A stretch of DNA of 64,000 nt from Paenibacillus dendrobii. Lineage in GTDB: Bacteria > Bacillota > Bacilli > Paenibacillales > Paenibacillaceae. The translations under genes and the position numbers were made by a program. The stretch spans positions 2,170,001 to 2,234,000 of the forward strand of contig NZ_WUBI01000001.1 in assembly GCF_009807035.1 (NCBI RefSeq). The letters run 5' to 3'. Shown in pieces: positions 45,278 to 53,553 of this stretch. The notes beneath the pieces were generated by a model. The model was not told where the DNA came from and made no database searches. It saw only the letters and a program-made list of their open reading frames with translations. Positions within the stretch are counted from its first letter, which is position 1, and every line of letters starts with the position of its first letter.

Positions 45278-46672
45278 ATGAACGATCAAATTGGCGTTAC
45301 CATTACTCAGGGTCCCAAACCTTGGACCGTACTTCAGCATAAGAAAGGCTTCGCGTCGCTTGAGCTTCAGGGAAACTGGACCCCACCCGGTGATGGCAGC
45401 ATCGTCGGAAAAGTATACGTAAGGTTGGTCAGCGAGGACACCTCTGCTCCCGTCCTGGGCTGGATACCCGCAGATACGGATCAGAATTCTCGTACCTGGT
45501 CACTACGTTTGAAAAACATTCCCGCCGGAGGATTATACAGACTCGAAACTTCCCTTCAGATGGATGACAAAGCTGCTATGGAATGGTTTACGCGCGGGGA
45601 CATGGTTCACCACCTCGGGGTGGGTGATCTCTGGGTCATTGCCGGACAAAGCAATGCCGCGGGTTATGGCAAAGGGCCGGTCAACGATCCGCCCGAGCTT
45701 GGCATTCACCTGCTGCGCCACAATGGACAATGGGACTTGGCTTCACATCCTTTTGGCGATTCGACTCATTCGATTCACATGGAGAACAGAGAGAACGCCA
45801 ATCCGGGACACTCCCCGTTCCTCTCTTTCGCCCGCATCGTCAAGAGGGAGACGGGCTTTCCGGTCGGCCTTATTCCGCTGGCTCACGGGGGGTCTCCTCT
45901 CAGTAAATGGAATCCGGAAGAAGACGGCACACTGTACCGGCTGATGCTCCGGACGATTCAATCGATCGGGGGCAACGTTCGCGGCATTCTCTGGTATCAG
46001 GGCTGCACCGACTGTACGCCTAAAGAGTCTCCGACCTACTTGAACCGCTTCCGTCGAATGGTCCACTCCATCCGCAAAGATCTGAACCATGACACGCTGC
46101 CCATGCTTACCGTACAATTGAATCGTCATACGTCATCCAATCCGGAACCGGAAAGTGATATCTCTTGGGGAACGCTGCGCGAGCATCAGCGCAAAGCCGC
46201 TCATGAGATTGCTCATGTAACGGTCATCCCGGCACTGGATTGTCCACTCTCGGATGAAATCCACAACAGCCCTGCCGGCAACCTGCTTATCGGCGAACGA
46301 ATGGCTCGCGCCGCTCTGGCTACCGTCTATGGCAAGCCGGTACATTACCAGGCTCCTGAAATCCAATCGGCCCGGCAATTGCCGGGAGACGGTCCCGCCG
46401 TTATTGAACTTACCTTTGATCATGTCAAAGGCCATTTTCTGACCACAGGTCCGCTTGAGCCTGTATTTACGATAGAAGATGATCAAGGCACCATCCAGGC
46501 AGCCAAATGTTCATTAGCCGGCTCCCATATCATTTGGCTTCATCTTCCCCGTCGAATTGCTGGACGAGCTGTAGTACACGGAGCCTATGAACAGAATCCA
46601 GCGGCCCATCTTCCGCTCGATCAAGCATCTTATCTGCCGATGCTTGCATTCTATCAGTTCCCGATCGAGTGA
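45278..46672 (+). CDS. SASA-type carbohydrate acetylesterase
   Basis: 464 residues from ATG 45278, with AAAGGAG 9 nt upstream; the open frame begins at 45173 but lacks a ribosome site. The SASA (sialate O-acetylesterase-like) core starts after an N-terminal beta domain: VIAGQSNAAGYG with the Ser nucleophile, ILWYQGCTD, and DEIHNSPAGNLLIGERMA with the Asp/His pair. The family deacetylates plant glycans as well as sialate. In this locus pectin or xylan acetyl groups are more likely than sialate, though the nan operon is only 20 kb away. No signal peptide. Confidence 0.83.
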   Translation: MNDQIGVTITQGPKPWTVLQHKKGFASLELQGNWTPPGDGSIVGKVYVRLVSEDTSAPVLGWIPADTDQNSRTWSLRLKNIPAGGLYRLETSLQMDDKAAMEWFTRGDMVHHLGVGDLWVIAGQSNAAGYGKGPVNDPPELGIHLLRHNGQWDLASHPFGDSTHSIHMENRENANPGHSPFLSFARIVKRETGFPVGLIPLAHGGSPLSKWNPEEDGTLYRLMLRTIQSIGGNVRGILWYQGCTDCTPKESPTYLNRFRRMVHSIRKDLNHDTLPMLTVQLNRHTSSNPEPESDISWGTLREHQRKAAHEIAHVTVIPALDCPLSDEIHNSPAGNLLIGERMARAALATVYGKPVHYQAPEIQSARQLPGDGPAVIELTFDHVKGHFLTTGPLEPVFTIEDDQGTIQAAKCSLAGSHIIWLHLPRRIAGRAVVHGAYEQNPAAHLPLDQASYLPMLAFYQFPIE

Positions 46673-46694
46673 GCCCATTATGCACTTTCAATAC

Positions 46695-46740
46695 AAAGAG
46701 CCGGCTTCCAAGTTCATTGGAAACCAGCTCTTTTCTTTTT
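46695..46740. terminator. Bidirectional terminator between SASA esterase and OsmC genes
   Basis: Imperfect long stem from AAAGAGCCGGCTTCCAA to TTGGAAACCAGCTCTTT, followed by a T-rich tract on plus and a shorter one on minus. Confidence 0.82.
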
Positions 46741-46759
46741 CCGCGCTACCACGGGTACG

Positions 46760-47212
46760 TTATCCGCAGCAATTGCCGCCTTCCAATGTGCAGCTTGTTC
46801 CCGCAAGCTGCACATTGGACGTTTCCGCTTCCCTGTAACTGATCTTGATATGGGGTCCTACCGTTTTCAATACCTTGCAATTGTTCTTAACATGTTCCAG
46901 CATATCCGCTTTTTGCTCCGCTGCCAGACTTCCCGAGAAAGTGACTCTAAAATCAATGGCTGCTATATCACCCTGCTCATCCACTGAATCCTCGGCCGTA
47001 ACCGTAACGTCCACAAGTTGAAGCTCCTGCTGTTCCGCATACCGCAGCAGCGTCATCACCGAACAGGAAGACAATCCGACGAGCCATAGCTCAGTCGGCC
47101 GAAAACCCATGTTTCCGCCTCCCCGCTCCACGCTTTGATCAATCGTAACCGTCCGGTTTTGGGCATGGGCCAGCTGTAAAAAGCCGCTCACGCGCTCCAC
47201 AAAAACCTGCAT
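46760..47212 (-). CDS. OsmC family peroxiredoxin-like protein with Cys-rich tail
   Basis: 150 residues from ATG 47212, with AGGAGG 6 nt upstream. The OsmC fold has its two redox Cys at 50 (LSSCSVMTL) and 112 (KNNCKVL). OsmC/YhfA proteins reduce organic hydroperoxides or carry reactive sulfur. The C-terminal tail adds three Cys (141, 148, 149; SCTLEGGNCCG), and the DNA for residues 132-144 is a perfect inverted repeat, so the tail may be a later addition. It is the last gene of the ABC transporter operon, 25 bp after the permease gene. Confidence 0.82.
   Translation of the reverse strand: MQVFVERVSGFLQLAHAQNRTVTIDQSVERGGGNMGFRPTELWLVGLSSCSVMTLLRYAEQQELQLVDVTVTAEDSVDEQGDIAAIDFRVTFSGSLAAEQKADMLEHVKNNCKVLKTVGPHIKISYREAETSNVQLAGTSCTLEGGNCCG
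46782..46819. repeat. Perfect 16-bp inverted repeat inside the osmC-like coding end
   Basis: TCCAATGTGCAGCTTG (46782-46797), TTCCCG loop, CAAGCTGCACATTGGA (46804-46819). It lies within the reading frame about 20 bp before the stop codon. No T run follows, so it is not a standard terminator. Confidence 0.85.
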
Positions 47213-47237
47213 AACCATCCTCCTCTGTATGTATGCG

Positions 47238-47984
47238 TTACGCCTTCGGCGCCCAAGATGCAAACCGCTTCTTGAGCGGATAGATGAGAACAAATTCGAA
47301 GAACATGGCCAGAATCCCGATCGTGATAATGCCGACCATGACCAGCGGTGAGTTCCCGATCTGCCCGCTGGAGGAGATCAACCAGCCGATGCCGGCGCTT
47401 CCTCCGATCATCTCTGCTGCTACCAGCGAACGCCATGCAATACCGAAGCCAACGACAATTCCCGTAAACGCTGACGGCATCACTTCCGGCAAATATACGT
47501 GCCAAGCCAGCTGTAACCGGTTAGCACCGAGGGTCTGCGCGGCACGTATATGGGATATCTTGATGCGCTCCATACCCTGAATAACATTGACCACAATCGG
47601 AAAAAAGGCGGCGATAACGATGACGGCAATCATCGGTGCATTGCCGAGGTCCAGCATCAGGATCAACAGCGGTGCCCAGGCCATCGGCGGCGTGGCTTGA
47701 AACAGCGTCACCATCGGCGTCAGAAACTGCCTGAACGCTTTGCTGACTCCCGCAAGCAATCCCAGCACGAAGGCCGACACGGCCGCTATGGCAAAACCGA
47801 AGAACAACCGGTACAAACTGATTCCAATATGATGATAATAGTCCGGCGAAGCAAGCTGCTTCTTCAGCTCTAGTAAAGTTCTCCACGGCCCCGGAAAAAT
47901 AATGGGCGGATAATGACGTGCAGCCAGCATCCACACGACGATAATAAAAGGGACGGCCAGAATGCCAAAATGAAATCTTTTCAT
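47238..47984 (-). CDS. ABC transporter permease, SsuC/TauC type
   Basis: 248 residues with about six helices. Characteristic segments: FPIVVNVIQGMERI, RAAQTLGANRLQLAWHVYLPEVMP (EAA loop) and AWRSLVAAEMIG. Family members import sulfonates, taurine, nitrate or thiamine precursors. It follows the solute-binding protein gene by 28 bp and precedes the OsmC gene. A sulfur compound is the best guess, given the OsmC neighbour, but this is inference. Confidence 0.88.
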   Translation of the reverse strand: MKRFHFGILAVPFIIVVWMLAARHYPPIIFPGPWRTLLELKKQLASPDYYHHIGISLYRLFFGFAIAAVSAFVLGLLAGVSKAFRQFLTPMVTLFQATPPMAWAPLLILMLDLGNAPMIAVIVIAAFFPIVVNVIQGMERIKISHIRAAQTLGANRLQLAWHVYLPEVMPSAFTGIVVGFGIAWRSLVAAEMIGGSAGIGWLISSSGQIGNSPLVMVGIITIGILAMFFEFVLIYPLKKRFASWAPKA

Positions 47985-48012
47985 AACTTTCCCCCTGCCT
48001 TCGTAGGCTCGG

Positions 48013-49032
48013 TTATTTGATCCAGGTCGTATCGATGATGGTGCTCACTTCCAGCGGTTTTTCCAATGACTTGATCTTATAGCTGTTATCTGCGATCTCC
48101 TGGTAATATTTCAGATCTTCATCGCTCAATTGATAAGAGAATTGATTGCGCTTTAGAGCCTGAGCCATGACTTCGGCCGGCGTATAGGTTTTATCCGTTC
48201 CTTTGATTTCCGGCACGTTAAAGGCTTTGGCCAGTACCTCGGCATCCGCTTCCGTGTTCTGATTCAGATCCTCAATGGAGGCTATGTGTCCCTGAATGAA
48301 TTTTTTCGCGGTATCCGCATGATCTTTTAAGAATGAGTTCGACCCCAATACCACAAACGCCGGATCCGGAAGCTCCTTCACGACCTTCAGACCACGCAGC
48401 TCCGCGAACGTAAGGAACGGCTCACCGGCAACCGCCGCGTCAATCGTCCCGTTCGTGATTGCGGATTCCATGTTGGATGTCTCCATCTGCACCAGGGTCA
48501 CGTCCTGATCGCTAAGCTGACCTTCAGGTAACAGTACCGCACGGATCAGATAATCCACGCCGCTGCCCTTCACCAAATTTCCGATCTTTTTCCCCTTCAA
48601 ATCAGCCGGCTGCTGAATGCCAGAGGATGGCTTCGTCAACACTCCGTTTTTCCCGTCATCCACTTTGGCAATGATCTTGAACTCAGCTCCGCGCGAGCCC
48701 CAATTTACTGCAGCGGGCATTCCTGCATAAGCCACATCCAGTTTGCCGGAGGAGAGGGCTTTGTACAGATCCGGTCCGTTGGCAAATGAAAAAAATTCTG
48801 CCTTTAGTCCCTGTTTGCCAAGCAAATCCTTTTCTTTTGCAATAATGGCAGGTGCCGCGGCAAGCAGGTTCACGTACCCAACCTTGATCTCCTGCACCTG
48901 TTCTTTTTGTCCTGCTCCTGATGCGGCTTCCCCTGATTTGTCCTTGCCTCCGCAGCCTGCGGTCAGCGCCGCAGCCAGTACAAGACTGCCTGCCATACCG
49001 AATATTTTGCCGTATACCGATCTCTTTTTCAT
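48013..49032 (-). CDS. ABC transporter solute-binding lipoprotein, SsuA/NMT1 type
   Basis: 339 residues from ATG 49032, with an AAGGGG site upstream. Lipoprotein signal AAALTAGCGGK. The mature part matches SsuA/TauA/NMT1 proteins (EIKVGYVNLLAAAPAIIAKEK, SGVDYLIRAVLLPEG, NGTIDAAVAGEPF). It feeds the SsuC-like permease. The ligand is not readable from sequence. Gap to the ATPase gene is 16 bp. Confidence 0.88.
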   Translation of the reverse strand: MKKRSVYGKIFGMAGSLVLAAALTAGCGGKDKSGEAASGAGQKEQVQEIKVGYVNLLAAAPAIIAKEKDLLGKQGLKAEFFSFANGPDLYKALSSGKLDVAYAGMPAAVNWGSRGAEFKIIAKVDDGKNGVLTKPSSGIQQPADLKGKKIGNLVKGSGVDYLIRAVLLPEGQLSDQDVTLVQMETSNMESAITNGTIDAAVAGEPFLTFAELRGLKVVKELPDPAFVVLGSNSFLKDHADTAKKFIQGHIASIEDLNQNTEADAEVLAKAFNVPEIKGTDKTYTPAEVMAQALKRNQFSYQLSDEDLKYYQEIADNSYKIKSLEKPLEVSTIIDTTWIK

Positions 49033-49048
49033 TGTGACATTCCCCTTT

Positions 49049-49843
49049 TTAGATCCCTGAGCCTTCTGACTCGTCGTATTGGATTTGAAAATCATATCGC
49101 AGATCCTTCATCAACTGTTTCTTATATTCATTAAAATAAGAGGAGACCCGGATTTCCGGTTTTCTTGGTTTGCCAAGGCCAATATGGATCAGATTATGAA
49201 TGCTTCCCTGTTCGTCAAAGACCGCTACCCTGTCCGAAAGATAAATCGCCTCGTCAATGCTGTGGGTAACCAGAATGACGGTCATGCCCGTCTCCTTCTG
49301 AATCCGCAGCAGTTCTTCCTGCAGCGATTCCCTCGTTTGCTCATCTAAAGCACTAAAGGGTTCATCCATGAGCAGGATATTGGGCTTGGTCACGAGCGTC
49401 CGGGCAATCGCCACCCGCTGCTTCATCCCTCCGGAAAGATCACTGATGCTTTTGTGCTCTGAGCCTGAAAGCCCGACCATCCGAATGGCCTCCCTGCTGC
49501 GTTCCAGCCTTTCCTGCTTGCCAACCCCTGCCATTCGCAGCCCGAAAGAGACGTTATCCAGGACGCTCAGCCAAGGAAACAACGCCAGATCCTGAAATAC
49601 AAATCCGCGGTCCGGACCAGGCTTTGTAACCTCACGACCCTGTACCATGATCTTTCCGCTCTTCGGCTGAATGTATCCCGCGATGACGTTTAACAGCGTG
49701 CTCTTTCCGCAGCCGCTTTTGCCGATAATGCTTATGAATTCGCCTTGATCTATTGTTAGATGAATATCGTTAAGAATGCTTCGCTTATCCTGATATGCCA
49801 CAGTAATATGATCCATTTCCAATAAGGAAGTCCTCTTTTGCAT
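49049..49843 (-). CDS. ABC transporter ATP-binding protein, SsuB/TauB type
   Basis: 264 residues from ATG 49843; the in-frame TTG at 49849, 6 nt after GGGGAG, may be the true start. Walker A GKSGCGKST, Q-loop FQDLALFPW, signature LSGGMKQRVAIARTL, Walker B ILLMDEPFSALD, switch His in VTHSIDEAIYL. It powers the SsuC-like permease. First gene of the operon ATPase - binding protein - permease - OsmC. Confidence 0.9.
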   Translation of the reverse strand: MQKRTSLLEMDHITVAYQDKRSILNDIHLTIDQGEFISIIGKSGCGKSTLLNVIAGYIQPKSGKIMVQGREVTKPGPDRGFVFQDLALFPWLSVLDNVSFGLRMAGVGKQERLERSREAIRMVGLSGSEHKSISDLSGGMKQRVAIARTLVTKPNILLMDEPFSALDEQTRESLQEELLRIQKETGMTVILVTHSIDEAIYLSDRVAVFDEQGSIHNLIHIGLGKPRKPEIRVSSYFNEYKKQLMKDLRYDFQIQYDESEGSGI

Positions 49844-49956
49844 TGTCAAACCGATCTCCCCCCTTTTATCTCTAGTAATCCGGTATGAATTATCATATAA
49901 ATTAGCATTAAAGCATGAAAGCGTCAAGATAAAAATGAACATCTCATATCACAGAT

Positions 49957-49983
49957 GAAAAAAAGCAGCCCTTGCGGGCTGCT
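49957..49983 (-). terminator. Terminator after penicillin-acylase-family gene
   Basis: AGCAGCCC-TTGC-GGGCTGCT stem (49964-49983) followed on the minus strand by seven Ts. Confidence 0.87.
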
Positions 49984-49997
49984 GGCCTTTCACTTGA

Positions 49998-52406
49998 TCA
50001 TTCCGGAATCAGCTTCAATTCATTTCCGGCGCTCCGATAAATCGCGGGTACGATGCTCGTCATATGATAATGTCCCGTTGTCCAATCACTCACCTGGTCA
50101 TGGTACCACTTGCTCAGCACATGTCCGGATTGACCCGGTCCAACCACATTATACGAGCGTGCGGGATCAATCATGTCAATGACGGTTCGCCATGGTGCCC
50201 CGTGGTTCACTTCACCTGTGGCCGAATCCCATCCTGCAGCGCCAACGGTGACCCTGCCTCCGCCCATCGGAACGGATTTGGCGTTAAAGATCAGATTCAA
50301 CGGCTTCACCGATCCCAGCGGATGAGGAAAATCGACTTCATGGAATTGGCCCCAGCGCCATTTGTCCGGATGCTTGCCCTGGAGTGAAACGGCACGATCA
50401 ACGGCCGCTTGAAACGCCTGCAGCGCTGCCTTTTCCAAACCGCCCTTTTCATCGATCCAAGCTTCCTTCTCGCCTTGTAGAGCTTTGCGTAGCATTTCAT
50501 CCTTCACGATGGATTTATTGTTGAACAGCTTCATCATGTCATCGTTAATATCGGGCTTGAACAGCACATCGTCAAAGCTTTGCATCCACAACTCATACGC
50601 AAGCGGTGCAGCCTGATCCGGATCATTGACTTTATTCCAGCTCTGCAGTAAGGCAAGTGCCTCCTGATCAACAGGACGCAGATCCGGTGAGTCCTTGATC
50701 CTCGCCACAAGTCCATCCAAAAATTCTTCGGCCTGAAGATTATTACGGTCAAACTGCAGCTTCTGCATATCCTCCACCGTCAGCTTATCTTTGCTTGACA
50801 ATACCTGCTGAATGCGTTCTTCGCGGTATGGCTCGGCCCAGCTGTCGGTCAAATGGTAGGGGTAGCTGTCATCGATCACTTTGTTGTTCGCCGTGGCAAT
50901 GAATTCTTCCTTCGGATTGACCGTCGTTGGCAGCTCATCCCAAGGAATATATCCCGTCCATTCATATTCATCGGTCCATCCCGGTACGGGAACCGAACCG
51001 TCGCCATTCTTGCGAATAGGTATCCGCCCGTTTCCGCGATAAGCAATCGTGCCGTCTTGTGAAGCAAACACGAAGTTTTGGGCAGGCGCATCAAAATACT
51101 CCAGGCTTTTCTTGAAATCCTCCCAGTTCCTTGCTTTGGCGAACATCTGGATCGCCTCAAGCTCGGTCGTTGCATCCAGCGCAGTCCATCTCATCGATAG
51201 CGCCGTATCCTGCTGCTGGTCCTTGGCGAATTCCGATATGATCGGCCCGTGACGGGTCACGACGACATCATAGGGTACCGGAGCCTCGCCCTTGACCTTG
51301 ATTTCCTCTTTGTATATCTTGGCGTCTTCCCATTTGCCCATATATTCGAATTGGTTTGGGTTCTCCGGATTTCTTTTTTCAATATACAGATCCTGCACAT
51401 CCGGCCCCAGATTCGTCACTCCCCAAGCGATGGTGTCATTGTGTCCGAGAATGATCCCCGGAACGCCCGCAAAAATGACCCCGCTCACGTTTAAACCAGG
51501 CGCCGTTAGATGTGTCTCATACCAGATGGAGGGCGTATCCAGTCCCAGATGCGGATCATTCGCCAGCATCGGCTTTCCTGAAGCCGACTTTGCGCCCGAA
51601 ACCACCCAGTTGTTGCTTCCATTAAACGGATCAGGCGTCACTGCCGTGGCTGCTAGCTCCGTCAGATCAACCGGATGTTCCTTCAGCGCCTGTATGATCG
51701 TAGCTCCGTCCTTTGGATAGGTCGGCATCAACGACTGAAGCTTCTCCGGTGACAACTTCTGCGCCATCGCATACCGGAACGCCTGCCCCTCCCAGTTGCC
51801 TGCCAGGTCATAGGCCATGTATTTGCCAATCGTTAAAGAATCAATCGGCTGCCAGTCCGCCGGATGATATCCCAGAATCGTAAATTCAATCGGCAATGAT
51901 TTGGTGCCTTCGGCTTGATGTATGTAATTGTTAACGCCCTGCGCGTACCATTCCAGCACTTGCTTCGATTCCTCGGAATAGGCACCCAGCGAGGCCTCTG
52001 CCGCCCGCCTCAGGCCGAAGCTGCGGAAGAACTTATCGCGATCTATCGCCTTGGCTCCCACCACTTCGCTTAATTGTCCGGAAGCTTGCCTTCTGCTTAA
52101 ATCCATTTGGAAAATGCGGTCCTGCGCCGTAACGTAACCTTGGGCGATGTAAAGATCATGCTCGCTTTGCGCTTCGATATGCGGCACGCCCGCGTCATCC
52201 CGCCACACCGTTACTTCCTTTTCCAGTCCGGAAATTTTGAGTTCCCCCTTGATGACCGGCAAACTTTTGTTCACGAGCCAATATGCGTACCCTCCTGCGC
52301 AGGCAATCAATAGCACAATAATCAGAACAATGATTCCGATGACGCGCGGCCAACGTTTTTTGCGTGGTTTGACGCGCGGAACGGTCACCGCAGCCAATAG
52401 CTTCAT
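49998..52406 (-). CDS. Penicillin acylase family hydrolase, membrane-anchored
   Basis: 802 residues. A basic N-terminus and one membrane helix (about 20-43) anchor the protein outside. The family precursor is cut so that the Ser after Gly becomes the N-terminal nucleophile: here Gly263-Ser264 in FNGSNNWVVSG. Other family segments: WRDDAGVPHIEA, GYVTAQDRIFQMDLSRRQASG, NDPHLGLDTPSIWYE, and the C-terminal GHYHMTSI. Members cleave penicillin side chains or acyl-homoserine lactones; the natural substrate here is unknown. The region upstream carries a cre-like site and a palindrome. Confidence 0.9.
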   Translation of the reverse strand: MKLLAAVTVPRVKPRKKRWPRVIGIIVLIIVLLIACAGGYAYWLVNKSLPVIKGELKISGLEKEVTVWRDDAGVPHIEAQSEHDLYIAQGYVTAQDRIFQMDLSRRQASGQLSEVVGAKAIDRDKFFRSFGLRRAAEASLGAYSEESKQVLEWYAQGVNNYIHQAEGTKSLPIEFTILGYHPADWQPIDSLTIGKYMAYDLAGNWEGQAFRYAMAQKLSPEKLQSLMPTYPKDGATIIQALKEHPVDLTELAATAVTPDPFNGSNNWVVSGAKSASGKPMLANDPHLGLDTPSIWYETHLTAPGLNVSGVIFAGVPGIILGHNDTIAWGVTNLGPDVQDLYIEKRNPENPNQFEYMGKWEDAKIYKEEIKVKGEAPVPYDVVVTRHGPIISEFAKDQQQDTALSMRWTALDATTELEAIQMFAKARNWEDFKKSLEYFDAPAQNFVFASQDGTIAYRGNGRIPIRKNGDGSVPVPGWTDEYEWTGYIPWDELPTTVNPKEEFIATANNKVIDDSYPYHLTDSWAEPYREERIQQVLSSKDKLTVEDMQKLQFDRNNLQAEEFLDGLVARIKDSPDLRPVDQEALALLQSWNKVNDPDQAAPLAYELWMQSFDDVLFKPDINDDMMKLFNNKSIVKDEMLRKALQGEKEAWIDEKGGLEKAALQAFQAAVDRAVSLQGKHPDKWRWGQFHEVDFPHPLGSVKPLNLIFNAKSVPMGGGRVTVGAAGWDSATGEVNHGAPWRTVIDMIDPARSYNVVGPGQSGHVLSKWYHDQVSDWTTGHYHMTSIVPAIYRSAGNELKLIPE

Positions 52407-52460
52407 GCAGGACTCCCCCAGACAATTTGGTTATTTATGGATTCTCATCCATTATAGGTC

Positions 52461-52474
52461 GTGAAGCGCTTACA
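52461..52474 (-). promoter_or_regulatory. Candidate cre site before penicillin-acylase-family gene
   Basis: On the minus strand TGTAAGCGCTTCAC, with the symmetric GTAAGCGCTT core typical of strong CcpA sites; the last three bases deviate. It lies 55 bp before the start codon. Confidence 0.5.
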
Positions 52475-52480
52475 AACAAG

Positions 52481-52496
52481 ATGAATGATCATTCAT
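52481..52496. promoter_or_regulatory. 16-bp palindrome, TetR-operator-like
   Basis: ATGAATGATCATTCAT is perfectly symmetric and resembles operators of TetR family repressors. No tetR gene is adjacent. It could control the penicillin-acylase-family gene. Confidence 0.45.
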
Positions 52497-52510
52497 TTTT
52501 TCCGTATATA

Positions 52511-52552
52511 AAAAAAGCCGCAAGCTCACGGATATCTCGTAGCTTACGGCTT
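52511..52552 (-). terminator. Terminator following the HelD remnant
   Basis: AAGCCGCAAGCT / AGCTTACGGCTT stem with a 14-nt loop and, on the minus strand, seven Ts. It is directly after the stop of the decayed helicase frame and was probably its native terminator. Confidence 0.78.
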
Positions 52553-52555
52553 GAA

Positions 52556-53429
52556 TCAGATGGATGCCTCGTTCATTCCGTCCATCATCCAGCATGCAAA
52601 AATGGCGTGATTTCGTCCGAATACGTGCTTCAAATATATGAGCGGGAAGACATCTGCATACTCGATCATATTTTTATCTTTCATCTTAAACATGTGGGGC
52701 TTGCCCGTATTATTGTAGAATTCCTTATACAGGCTGAGCACGCTTGGGTACCTGTACATATTTTTGATGGCCGTCTTGATTTTTTTTGGCTGCCGCAGGT
52801 GGAATACTCTCCCCATCATGGCTTCGGGCTTGCCTGCATATTAAGGAAGCAATTTTCTCAAGCCGTGGTTTGACGGGCGTTCCCTCCAACGAATGATACT
52901 TCTTTAACATATCTTCCTTAGCAATAAAAACGTTCTCCAGCACAATATCCCGAGCCTCAAAAAAATGCATTTCCGCATATTCAGCAAACGAATCCAGCTC
53001 CTGGATCAATTCCAAACGCGCTTTATAGCGAATCCGCTCCGCGCTCTCCGTATGCTGTCCTTCTAGCAGCTCAGCCACCTGCTCGTAAAAGGTCTGGAAT
53101 CGGCATATTCCTGCCAGTTCTTTTGCAGCAAGAACCTCCATGCCTGCCTCCATGATCTTTTTCTCCCCGAGCTCGGGCAGGACGTTCGATATATAATCGG
53201 AAAAGACTTTATTCGGCGATAGGATGAGCACGTTGCTGGAGGTCAAGGTATCTTTGTAGCGGTACAACAGAAAGGCGATCCTGTGCAAGTTGCCGGAACC
53301 TGCGACGCCCTGAATGATCAGCTCCTTGGAGGTTTCATCGCGGATGATTTGGTTTGTCATTGATCTCTTGCAGAGCGATCTGCAGTCTTCGGTGAATATC
53401 CTCCAAATGCTTACGTTCCGTGGGTCCAA
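52556..53429 (-). pseudogene. helD: Decayed HelD-like RNA polymerase-associated helicase remnant
   Basis: Only the middle third of a HelD-like protein remains. The first frame (53429 to about 52800) contains NQIIRDETSKELIIQGVAGS, then GNLHRIAFLLYRYKDTL: the Walker A lysine region (GKTSIA in intact proteins) is deleted. It continues with LILSPNKVFSDYISNVLPEL and LEGTPVKPRLEKIASLI. A second frame (to 52556) resumes with KNMYRYPSVLSLYKEFYNN and EYADVFPLIYLK, then stops, losing about 350 residues. Upstream, residues such as KHLEDIHRRLQIALQEIND (about 53360-53420) are in yet another frame. HelD recycles stalled RNA polymerase; this copy cannot work. Confidence 0.82.
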
Positions 53430-53474
53430 AATCAGGGATACGATTCATGCCGAATTTTAGCGTAATAACATCAT

Positions 53475-53515
53475 AAAAACCAGGCTGCTGTTCATCAGCT
53501 AACCTGGTTTTTTTT
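53475..53515. terminator. Terminator after nupC
   Basis: AACCAGG / CCTGGTT stem with inner GCTG/CAGC and long T/A tracts on both strands. It closes the deoD-nupC unit just before the helicase remnant. Confidence 0.85.
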
Positions 53516-53553
53516 GCGTTCTGTTCCTCACTTTAACCATGCGGAAGAATTTA

